Positions 15,623 to 22,087 of a stretch of 22,087 bases of DNA are shown here, in pieces. Location: the NCBI GenBank assembly GCA_013374505.1, contig QENJ01000003.1:1-22087 (forward strand). The letters run 5' to 3'. Made by a program: the position numbers and the translations under genes. Positions within the stretch are counted from its first letter, which is position 1. Each line of letters starts with the position of its first letter. Origin of the DNA: Candidatus Methanophagaceae archaeon (GTDB lineage Archaea; Halobacteriota; Syntropharchaeia; Alkanophagales; Methanospirareceae). A model generated the notes under the pieces. It was not told the DNA's origin, ran no database searches, and worked only from the letters and a program-made list of their open reading frames with translations.

Positions 15623-16679
15623 GGATAATTACTTCACGCTGAAAGAATTTTTAGGCGTCAAGTGTTTTGAGGATATGAAAAATAATGTAGAACCAGAAAG
15701 ACTTAGCAAACTCAATGATGAACTCAATGTAGTCTTACCAATCCTTGAAAATGATCCAAAAAGAGAAAGAAAACAGGAAGGATTAAGAAACAAATTAAAA
15801 AGCGAGTTTTACGATACATTACTTGAACTGGAATGGGCAGCGTATTTTGGTAATAAAAATCGTGCTGTCATCATTGAACCAGATTTTCCAGATAAGGGAC
15901 CTGATTTGAAAGTCACGCTAAAAGATCGATGGATAAACTTTGAAATAACAAATAGATGGCTATCGAAAGAACAACAAGAGTTGCATATGTATTTAAAAGA
16001 GATCAGGAGTAGGATTAAAAAAATAAAGTCCCGATTCTCAATATGTGTTATGTTTAATGAGAACTTCTCAAAAAAAGACCTGTTTCCATTAATAAAAACG
16101 ATAAAAAACAGAACTGCTGATTTTGAGAAAAGAAGGATTTTAAAGCCAGTTACCACATATTATTTTTCTCCTGATAATTCCGAAGATTGGTATGACTTCG
16201 ATGGAATAAACGACCCCGCAGATTTTTATACCGACCCAAAGAAGAAAGCAAAGATTATGTTTCACCTAAGAGATTATCGCGATTATACCTCTGTGAGTGG
16301 TGTAGAACCAGGACCTGCCAGAATCGGTTTTGGCGATATAGATAGGATAAAGAGCAAACTACATAAAAAACAGAATAGACAATTGCATAAAAACGAACCG
16401 AATGTCGTTATATTGCATAATGCGCCGATATTTGATACTGTAGGCGCACTTTACGGAAAACTTCAGCTAACCATCTTTAAAAATAGTAAAACCAGTGAAA
16501 CTATTGATGAATATCTTAATAGAGATAATTCGGGGCTATTTCAATCTAGCACAAGAGTATCGGCAGTGCTTTTTGTTGGTTATGATGAAGATCATGAATT
16601 TGTGAGAAAGGTATTCCCAAATCCAAAAGCCAGAAATCCACTTTGCGAAGAAGAAATTAAAATAATCGAAGGAATGTAA
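15609..16679 (+). CDS. Unrecognised protein with a possible PD-(D/E)XK-like core
   Basis: This protein has about 356 residues from the ATG at 15609, which has GAGGG 10 nt upstream. TTG 15591 and GTG 15597 are possible earlier starts inside tail copy 4. The N-terminal half has a helix with LLELEWAAYF, then EPDFPDKGPDLKVTL and WINFEITNRW. The order Glu, Gly-Pro-Asp, then Glu-x-Thr matches the restriction-endonuclease-like fold, except that the usual catalytic Lys of E-x-K is Thr. It could be an inactive or unusual nuclease. The C-terminal half is not recognised. No signal peptide or membrane segment is visible. Its place as fourth accessory gene behind a restriction enzyme suggests defence. Sampled GC is 30%. 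Confidence 0.7.
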   Translation: MPSCRDNYFTLKEFLGVKCFEDMKNNVEPERLSKLNDELNVVLPILENDPKRERKQEGLRNKLKSEFYDTLLELEWAAYFGNKNRAVIIEPDFPDKGPDLKVTLKDRWINFEITNRWLSKEQQELHMYLKEIRSRIKKIKSRFSICVMFNENFSKKDLFPLIKTIKNRTADFEKRRILKPVTTYYFSPDNSEDWYDFDGINDPADFYTDPKKKAKIMFHLRDYRDYTSVSGVEPGPARIGFGDIDRIKSKLHKKQNRQLHKNEPNVVILHNAPIFDTVGALYGKLQLTIFKNSKTSETIDEYLNRDNSGLFQSSTRVSAVLFVGYDEDHEFVRKVFPNPKARNPLCEEEIKIIEGM

Positions 16680-16697
16680 AAGTTTATCAACCTGATC

Positions 16698-16898
16698 ATG
16701 GCGATGGTGATTGAAGATGTTAGCCTACAAATGCTCGAACTACAGAAGAAATACCACGATGCGAGAATGGAACGCGATAAAGAGCTTTACGAACGGCAGA
16801 TAAAGGTTATTGATGCACAGATTGACAGATTGGTTTATGCGTTGTATGGGCTGACAGAAGAGGAAATAGCAATAGTGGAGAACTCATTACTAACATAA
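16698..16898 (+). CDS. Tail copy 5: intact 66-residue detached type IIG C-terminus, shortened at its left end
   Basis: The ORF begins shortly after the fourth accessory gene. A stretch of 11 unrelated codons (MAMVIEDVSLQ) leads into homology from MLELQKKYHDARMERDKEL through IDRLVYALYGLTEEEI to a changed ending (AIVENSLLT). The EKAQHDKLV part present in copies 2-4 is missing. It is the last copy in the array. It is intact as a reading frame and could encode a small helical protein, but is more likely a remnant. Confidence 0.75.
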   Translation: MAMVIEDVSLQMLELQKKYHDARMERDKELYERQIKVIDAQIDRLVYALYGLTEEEIAIVENSLLT

Positions 16899-16904
16899 AC
16901 CCTT

Positions 16905-16998
16905 CTATTCCAACTTTATCGCAGGTATCCAATCACCATATTTCTTTCCATTGGCATCCACAAACTCAGTGCAGTTTATCCACCCGTTGGTAGTAAGT
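16905..16998 (-). pseudogene. C-terminal relic of a NosD-like surface protein
   Basis: On the minus strand this stretch reads TTNGWINCTEFVDANGKKYG and then DWIPAIKLE before a stop at 16905-16907. It aligns with the very end of the large NosD-like protein 300 nt further on (TADGWINSTEFVDINGQIYQ, then GRIPAIRLFF). Nothing else of that gene remains before the island, so a second NosD-like gene was probably cut away here. Confidence 0.75.
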
Positions 16999-17084
16999 AA
17001 GGAACTTAAATTTATCAATCATTGATTATGTAACAAAACTCATCTCATCAATAACTATAATTTATGATATTATTCTACTTACCA

Positions 17085-17114
17085 ACTTTAGGTGCAAAAG
17101 TGACTTTAAGTGCA
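17085..17114. repeat. Short direct repeats at the right edge of the island
   Basis: ACTTTAGGTGCA (17085-17096) and ACTTTAAGTGCA (17103-17114) lie side by side. The first is identical over 12 nt to 6927-6938 on the other side of the island. The rest of the 396-nt spacer 16899-17294 contains the NosD relic and A/T-rich sequence in which I see no gene. Confidence 0.4.
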
Positions 17115-17294
17115 AAGCCGTTGCGCCAATAGCGAACGAAAAAGCGTATGTACTCAACACAAGAACGAAAGCACATAAAGTGAAATTAAGGGTCACGTTC
17201 ACCTATCACCCTCTACATTTCAACACAAATCGGTATCCGCGTAAACCAACTTAAATTTCCCACTCCACAAAAACCGGCGGTTATAATAGAATAG

Positions 17295-20168
17295 CTAAAA
17301 AAACAATCGGATGGCCGGTATCCTGCCCTGGTAAATCTGCCCATTAATATCTACGAATTCCGTGCTGTTTATCCAACCGTCCGCGGTTTGCAGTGCATCC
17401 CTGTGATGAACCCGTGGATACGAGCCTGTACGGATTGTGTAGTTGTATGTTTCGTTTGCCACGAGCATAAAAGGATCGTTAAAAGAGACGTGATGCCTAT
17501 CTCCTTCTTCGTAGCCTTCCCAAGTTGCATTTACATCTAACGCGGAGTTCCATATCCGCGCGTATTCCGTATGCCCGCCGGTACCGGTGCATGGATACGT
17601 GAAAAGCTTTTGCACCGTGATTGTTTGATTTAGCGTAATCGTACCGTTGTGCGTGCCTGAGATACTGGGATATGGATATACGCAGGGTCCCGTATCAAAG
17701 CCTTTTCCTGTCGGTATATAGCAATATTTATCAAACGACATCATCAGGGGATACAAATCCTTATCGGAATCTATACTGTAAGGCGTGTCGCCAATTCCAT
17801 CCATGTTTGTATCTGTCCCGTTGTATTCGTCCCAGTAGTTGCCGAAATAGCCGGTGTATATGCTACCGTTGTATATGTAGGTCACAGCTTCGCTGGAGTT
17901 CCAGATGTTTACTGAATTCTCAGAATAGACACTATCGGTATTATTTATGAAGTCGTTGTGGTAGATCGTATTGTCATTCGATAAAGATCGTAAATCGACA
18001 CCACTCCAGTTATTCGAGTTAAATGTGTTATTAATAACGGTATTGTTAGCGGAATAGCAAAAGGAGATCCCAAAGTCGTTATTTGATGCGGTAATGTTGG
18101 TTATAGTGTTGTAATTAGAATTACGGAGGTAAATACCATTGCATTCAGATGTTGTATTGCAATTAAAAATCGTGTTATTTGAAGAATAAAACAACCCGAT
18201 CCCAAAATCAGTGTTCTTTGACGTGGTCACGTTTTCTATCTCGGAATCCTTCGTGTAAGCAAGCACAATCCCGTGAACGTTTCCTACTAATGCTACATCC
18301 TTCACAGTTACATTTGTACAATTTACCAACGCCACATAACCCGTATCGCCTGGCACTTCTTTGTCTTTCTCATCTATCCAGTAATACACCGGCTTTCCTT
18401 TTAGTTTGTTGCTGGTATCCACGAAGTTAATGCACTCAGCGATATTGGTATTGTCCTTGATGCCCACACCAAAACGGTGCATCTCGTTATTTCTTAATGT
18501 GTTATTATAAGAGCATGAAATCCTGATACTACTAACATTGTTGTCAGTCACGGTGTTGTTGCAAGATCTCAAAAGGTCAATACTACCGTTACTATTATGT
18601 GCGATGCGGTTATAGCAAGAAGAATTAAGGCTAATCCCAAAGGTAGTATTTAAAACGTTGTTACCCGAAATTGTGCAATAACTTGCATTTCTAAGTTGTA
18701 TTCCCATTGCTTGATGCTTATTTGCTCCTTTTACAGTAAACCCACTTATATTCACGTAATCTGCAGTAACATTAAAGACGGGGCAATTATAATTCGCTGC
18801 TTGAACAATCGTATCTGTCGTATTTCCTGTGGTGGACCGAATAGTTAAAGATTTGGTTACGTTCACAGTCACGTTGTATAATCCTGGATCCACAGTTATT
18901 GTATCGCCGTCTTTCGTGTCGGGGTCATCTATTGCAACCTGAATCGTGGTGTAGTTCCTGCTGATGTTTTGGTTGTGTACCGGAAGCGCAGCCGGGGCAT
19001 TGTAACCCTCAAACGGGTTTACCAGCGGATAGAAATCGTAGTCGGTATCTATACAATACGGCTTATCTCGTAACCCGTCTTCATCCGCATCTGTGCCGGT
19101 ATAGTCCTGCCAGTAGTTGCCTATGTAGTTCTCGTATAACGTTCCGTTGTAGATGTATCCCATTTTCACCGTTGAGTTCCAGATGTTTGTGGACTCGAGA
19201 GAATCAACATTTTCTGGATTGTCCCTGAAATTGTTCAGGTATATGACGTTGTTATTAGATTTATGAGGACAGATGCCGCAATAGTCATTTGAGATGCAGT
19301 TGTTATTTAAAATAGTGTTATAGTCCGAATTCGATAGGCAGATGCCGTAAACCGTATTTGAGGAACAGTTATTGCCGGTTATGATGTTATAGCCGGATCT
19401 AAAGGGATAAATGCCATACCTGTTATTTAAGGAACAAATATTATCTGATACGCGGTTACCGTTTGATAAATACGCGAGTGAAATACCATCTTCGGCGTTT
19501 ACGGCACAAACGTTGCTTGTTATAAAGTTGCCTTTGGACTCCTCGGTATAGATACCATATTCGTTCTTTGTGCAGTTGTTGCTTAAAATACTGTTATTGC
19601 CGCCCCATTTGATGTAGATGCCATATCCGCTATTTTGAACGCAGTTGTTCTTTGCTATAGTGTTGTTGCGCGCACAAGAGAGGTATAAGCCCCGGTCGTT
19701 ATTAGTACAGTTGTTATTTGATATGTTGCAATGCTCCCTTGAGACATATATCCCAGCCCGGGCAAAGTTAGCAGCACCTTTCACAGTAAAGCCACTTATA
19801 TTTACATGGTTCGCAATCACCTCAAATACATGTTTATCCGGATTCGCAGCTTGAACACTCGTGTTCTCTGTACCGTTTGCGGACACAATAGTTATGCTCT
19901 TATTTACTAACACATTCTCCTCATAAGTACCATTATGAACCACAATAGCATCGCCATTTGATGCTGCTACTACCGCATCTGAGATTACAGAGAAATTCGC
20001 TGCAGGGTAATCAATAAGATCATCATCCACATGCCAGATATTGCAGGGTACTGCTTCTGCTGAAGTTCCCGCATACGCAAAACCGTTCACCGTCAATAAG
20101 GGCACTCCCGCGACTACTAATATCGCCACCACTACAATTGGTACCAATGCCTTTTTTAGTTGCATCAT
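17295..20168 (-). CDS. Large secreted NosD-like parallel beta-helix surface protein
   Basis: This 957-residue protein starts with a signal peptide (MMQLKKALVPIVVVAILVVA, then a short Ala/Gly region). Two NosD-like right-handed beta-helix blocks follow, roughly residues 45-390 and 400-790. Each opens with a segment like SVISDAVVAASNGDAIVVHNGTYEENV and continues as ~22-residue rungs rich in N-x-[ST] (for example NTIAKNNC, YNTILNNNC). Both end in an IWNS...YIYNG...GNYW motif with an acidic, calcium-like loop (DTNMDGIGDTPY). The C-terminal ~150 residues are a separate beta domain. Many N-glycosylation sequons point to the cell surface. There is no PGF-CTERM or clear membrane anchor. It starts inside the stop of the radical SAM gene (TAATG), so the two are translationally coupled. 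Confidence 0.85.
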   Translation of the reverse strand: MMQLKKALVPIVVVAILVVAGVPLLTVNGFAYAGTSAEAVPCNIWHVDDDLIDYPAANFSVISDAVVAASNGDAIVVHNGTYEENVLVNKSITIVSANGTENTSVQAANPDKHVFEVIANHVNISGFTVKGAANFARAGIYVSREHCNISNNNCTNNDRGLYLSCARNNTIAKNNCVQNSGYGIYIKWGGNNSILSNNCTKNEYGIYTEESKGNFITSNVCAVNAEDGISLAYLSNGNRVSDNICSLNNRYGIYPFRSGYNIITGNNCSSNTVYGICLSNSDYNTILNNNCISNDYCGICPHKSNNNVIYLNNFRDNPENVDSLESTNIWNSTVKMGYIYNGTLYENYIGNYWQDYTGTDADEDGLRDKPYCIDTDYDFYPLVNPFEGYNAPAALPVHNQNISRNYTTIQVAIDDPDTKDGDTITVDPGLYNVTVNVTKSLTIRSTTGNTTDTIVQAANYNCPVFNVTADYVNISGFTVKGANKHQAMGIQLRNASYCTISGNNVLNTTFGISLNSSCYNRIAHNSNGSIDLLRSCNNTVTDNNVSSIRISCSYNNTLRNNEMHRFGVGIKDNTNIAECINFVDTSNKLKGKPVYYWIDEKDKEVPGDTGYVALVNCTNVTVKDVALVGNVHGIVLAYTKDSEIENVTTSKNTDFGIGLFYSSNNTIFNCNTTSECNGIYLRNSNYNTITNITASNNDFGISFCYSANNTVINNTFNSNNWSGVDLRSLSNDNTIYHNDFINNTDSVYSENSVNIWNSSEAVTYIYNGSIYTGYFGNYWDEYNGTDTNMDGIGDTPYSIDSDKDLYPLMMSFDKYCYIPTGKGFDTGPCVYPYPSISGTHNGTITLNQTITVQKLFTYPCTGTGGHTEYARIWNSALDVNATWEGYEEGDRHHVSFNDPFMLVANETYNYTIRTGSYPRVHHRDALQTADGWINSTEFVDINGQIYQGRIPAIRLFF

Positions 20169-21236
20169 TAGTATTCAAAGTCCGATAGTGCCGAACAAGC
20201 CCTACAACGCACACAACCCGCTTTGTTATTCCGCCAGCTCAGCCCATTAGCTCGTAATATCTCCGCTACTTCCGCATAGATATGCCGCATCCTATCAGGG
20301 CTTGGAGGTCGTTTATCTTCAAGCATGGAACCCGGTATAGGACGTAGAGGTACTATGAACGGGTAACCACCAAGTTCTGCTAAAATCCGACTGCCTTCTA
20401 TAATAGAATCGTCTGTTTCACCTATTCCAGCAATCACATAACTGCTGACCTGAGTATCGCCGAAAATCGCCACACTTCGCTTCCATGCTTCTATGTAACG
20501 CACAAACGGTATATCAACTTTGCACGGTGCGATTTCTTTCAATACCGCCCGGTCAAAGCTTTCCACATGGATTCCTATCGTATCCACGACACCATAAAGG
20601 CTGTCTATCGTGCTCAGGTCCTTTGGCGGTTCGAATTGGGCATGGATAGGCAAGCCAGTTGCTTCTTTTATTGCTGTCGCAGTTTCCACGAGGTGTTTTA
20701 TACCATTGTCTGGTGTGGACGTTGTGCCTGTGGTAAGCGTAACATGCGTTACATGGTCCAGCTTCTTCGCCGCGATTGCCACTTCGGCAAGTTGCTCGGG
20801 CTTCTTTTTCGCTATTGTCGCGCCACTACTCAACGAGAGTTCTATTGTACAAAACTTACACCTTTTAGGTGTGTTCCAGTACACGCAGGTCTGTATCGTG
20901 GTCGTAGCCAGGCAATTCGCGCCATGCAGAAGCGCAATTTTATAATACGGTATGCCCTCGTTAGTCTTCAAATCCTGAAATTTCGCTTGTGCGAATTTTA
21001 CTTCGGTTATTCGTTCACCATCCCTATGGATCACATACTTGCCATCTTCGGCATCAACGCTATAAGGCGACTGAGAAACGAACCAGCTCTGTGTTGGAAC
21101 GTTTGCCACGGTGCCACCAAAGAGAAACATCCCCCCCCGCGGCGGGACCTGCACCCGCTCTCCTGCCTTTATTCAAGCCAGCGACTCTTGCACCCAGGCA
21201 TAACAAATCCACTTTCAGGTCTTTCGTTTCCTTCAT
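20168..21236 (-). pseudogene. MSMEG_0568-like radical SAM protein, reading frame shifted in a run of eight G
   Basis: From a GTG at 21154 the frame encodes 328 residues with a radical SAM cysteine pattern (CVYWNTPKRCKFC), a TTGTTSTPDNG stretch and a C-terminal CVRCRAC cluster. It resembles the MSMEG_0568 radical SAM family, whose substrate is not known to me. That start is artificial. In the neighbouring frame an ATG at 21236 gives MKETKDLKVDLLCLGARVAG and then NKGRRAGAGPAAGG, the expected lead-in to MFLFGGTVANVP. The two frames meet in a run of eight G on the coding strand (21131-21138); seven G would fuse them into ~355 residues. This is either a real inactivating or phase-variable slip or a sequencing error. 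The downstream surface-protein gene overlaps its stop. Confidence 0.75.
21131..21138 (-). repeat. Homopolymer tract of eight G inside the radical SAM gene
   Basis: The tract lies in the first tenth of the gene exactly where the two frames of the N-terminal region have to join. One base fewer restores a continuous reading frame. Confidence 0.8.
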
Positions 21237-21274
21237 GGTTCTTGGTTCTATAAGGCTATTTGTAACACTGTGAC

Positions 21275-21284
21275 TTATATTATA
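21275..21284 (-). promoter_or_regulatory. Possible TATA box for the radical SAM / NosD-like pair
   Basis: The minus-strand sequence TATAATATAA lies about 40 nt upstream of the ATG at 21236, in the 126-nt divergent spacer. No strong ribosome-binding site precedes the ATG. Confidence 0.35.
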
Positions 21285-21313
21285 GTATCCATTTGTGTTC
21301 TGGATTCAAAGAA

Positions 21314-21330
21314 CCGAAAACTTTAAAAGC
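21314..21330 (+). promoter_or_regulatory. BRE/TATA promoter of the surface-protein pseudogene
   Basis: CCGAAAACTTTAAAAGC has the form of a BRE followed by a TATA box and would start transcription near 21350, just before the ATG at 21363. Confidence 0.5.
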
Positions 21331-21362
21331 ATCCTTGTTTTAAAGAGGGTAGGGTAAATATT

Positions 21363-21950
21363 ATGAAAAGCAAAAGTAAAGTGCTTTTGGTTGTTTTGAC
21401 AGCGATTTTTGTGTGTTCGGCTTTTTCGGTAGCTACGGTAGGCGCTCAGCCAGTAGAGGTGTGGAACGTAACATGGGGAGGTACAGAGGTTTTGATCGTG
21501 GACTTGCAGTCGCAACAGTAGGCGACTGTGTGTACCTGGCTGGCGAGACTTCACCTTCCAACGTCAGTGATCATACCGATGCCTTCCTCAACAAATACAA
21601 CAGCACTGATGGAACACTTGTTTGAAACATAACAACGGAAAACGCATCGGGATTCTGCAACGGCAACAGCAGGCGACTGCGTGTACTTAGCAGGCTACAT
21701 TGGTTTTTCTCCTGATGCCTTCCTCGTTAAATATTCAGACCCCGCACCGATACCGACTGTTACGCCTGTTCCAACACTCACACCGACACCAACACCAACA
21801 CTGGCGACTACAACACCAATAGAAACGCCTACAGTACCACCAGCAGCAACACCTTCGCCAACACAGACACCACCGGGATTCGAGGCGGTATTCGCTATCA
21901 CGGGACTACTCGTGGTGGCGTTTTTAGTGATGATAACGAGGAGAAACTAA
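21363..21950 (+). pseudogene. Broken beta-propeller-repeat (SBBP-like) surface protein with PGF-CTERM tail
   Basis: The ATG at 21363 begins a signal peptide (MKSKSKVLLVVLTAIFVCSA) followed by EVWNVTWGGTE. The frame then shifts near 21485 to continue as RGLAVATVGDCVYLAGETSP and DAFLNKYNSTDGTLV, a typical SBBP repeat. A TGA at 21623-21625 replaces the expected Trp codon, since NIT follows as in WNIT. Near 21655 a second shift leads to ATAGDCVYLAGY and DAFLVKYSDP. The end is intact: a Thr/Pro-rich stalk (about 21740-21870), then PGFEAVFAITGLLVVAFLV and an arginine-rich end, the PGF-CTERM sorting signal cut by archaeosortase A. Two frameshifts, one nonsense codon and few repeats mark a decayed S-layer-associated or adhesin gene. 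Confidence 0.8.
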
Positions 21951-21963
21951 AACCCTCATTTTA

Positions 21964-21972
21964 TTTTTTTTT
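21964..21972 (+). terminator. Oligo-T terminator
   Basis: A run of nine T lies 14 nt after the stop at 21950, with more T just upstream (ATTTTA). Archaeal RNA polymerase terminates on such tracts. Confidence 0.5.
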
Positions 21973-21986
21973 GTACAAATCATACG

Positions 21987-22006
21987 CCGAAAAACTGTTT
22001 ATAGTA
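21987..22006 (+). promoter_or_regulatory. BRE/TATA promoter facing out of the window
   Basis: CCGAAAAACTG followed by TTTATAGTA resembles a BRE plus TATA box and would start transcription near 22030. No start codon follows before the window ends. The sequence there contains GTGGGTT (22023-22029) and its reverse complement AACCCAC (22066-22072), so the transcript may begin with a hairpin or be a small RNA. Confidence 0.45.
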
Positions 22007-22087
22007 AAGATAGATAAGTTGCGTGGGTTTTTAGATCTGCGCCATAGCGTCAAGTTGGTCTTGCGAACCCACAGATAGTGCAGTCAT

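Noticed and set aside
10052..16898. Integron or CRISPR explanation for the spaced repeats
   Set aside because: The repeats are about 170-220 nt of protein-coding sequence with unique genes of 1.0-1.8 kb between them. There is no integrase, no attC-like folded site and no cas gene.
17672..21273. Plus-strand open frames opposite the NosD-like and radical SAM genes
   Set aside because: They are antisense shadows of well-supported minus-strand genes, with unnatural composition and no motifs.

Overview
The window looks like a piece of a methane-cycling euryarchaeon. A member of the ANME-1/Methanophagales or Syntrophoarchaea type is my best guess. Supporting signs are a clamp-loader small-subunit-like protein, a methanogenesis marker 15 (BadF/BadG-type) protein, an archaeal XPB-type helicase, a DUF35 zinc-ribbon/OB protein, secreted NosD-like beta-helix proteins, a PGF-CTERM surface-protein tail and several BRE/TATA-type promoters. 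The lineage is inferred from gene content; there is no rRNA or mcr gene here to prove it.

Layout. 1-2658 (+): RFC-like subunit (cut by the window edge), DUF35 protein and mmp15. 2659-3055: stem-loop-rich spacer. 3056-6836 (-): XPB-like helicase, an unrecognised conserved-looking protein and a KamA-family radical SAM protein. 6837-7180: spacer with a decayed small reading frame. 7181-16898 (+): a defence island. 16899-17294: a relic of a NosD-like gene plus short repeats. 17295-21236 (-): a large secreted NosD-like protein translationally coupled to an MSMEG_0568-like radical SAM gene, whose start is displaced by a frameshift in a run of eight G. 21363-21950 (+): a broken beta-propeller-repeat surface protein with a PGF-CTERM tail. 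The window ends in a promoter with no gene yet in view.

The notable part is the island. A full-length type IIG restriction-modification gene is followed by four unrelated accessory genes: an ApeA-like HEPN RNase, a DUF2254-like membrane protein, a SIR2 protein and a possible PD-(D/E)XK-like protein. After every accessory gene comes another copy of the last ~55-70 codons of the type IIG gene. The pattern is RM(tail)-HEPN-tail-membrane-tail-SIR2-tail-nuclease-like-tail. Two detached tails are intact small ORFs, one has a 2-nt deletion and one has an amber stop. The tails and the type IIG body are about 45-55% GC, while most of the accessory genes and the enzyme's own target-recognition region are about 20-40% GC. 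The tails differ largely at synonymous sites, so they are not fresh copies of one another. They look like remains of several different type IIG genes. I propose that the conserved 3' end of this restriction gene is a recurrent recombination seam at which single-gene defence cassettes are collected. The tail's own last codons also place a ribosome-binding sequence in front of the next gene. No integrase or transposase is present in the window.
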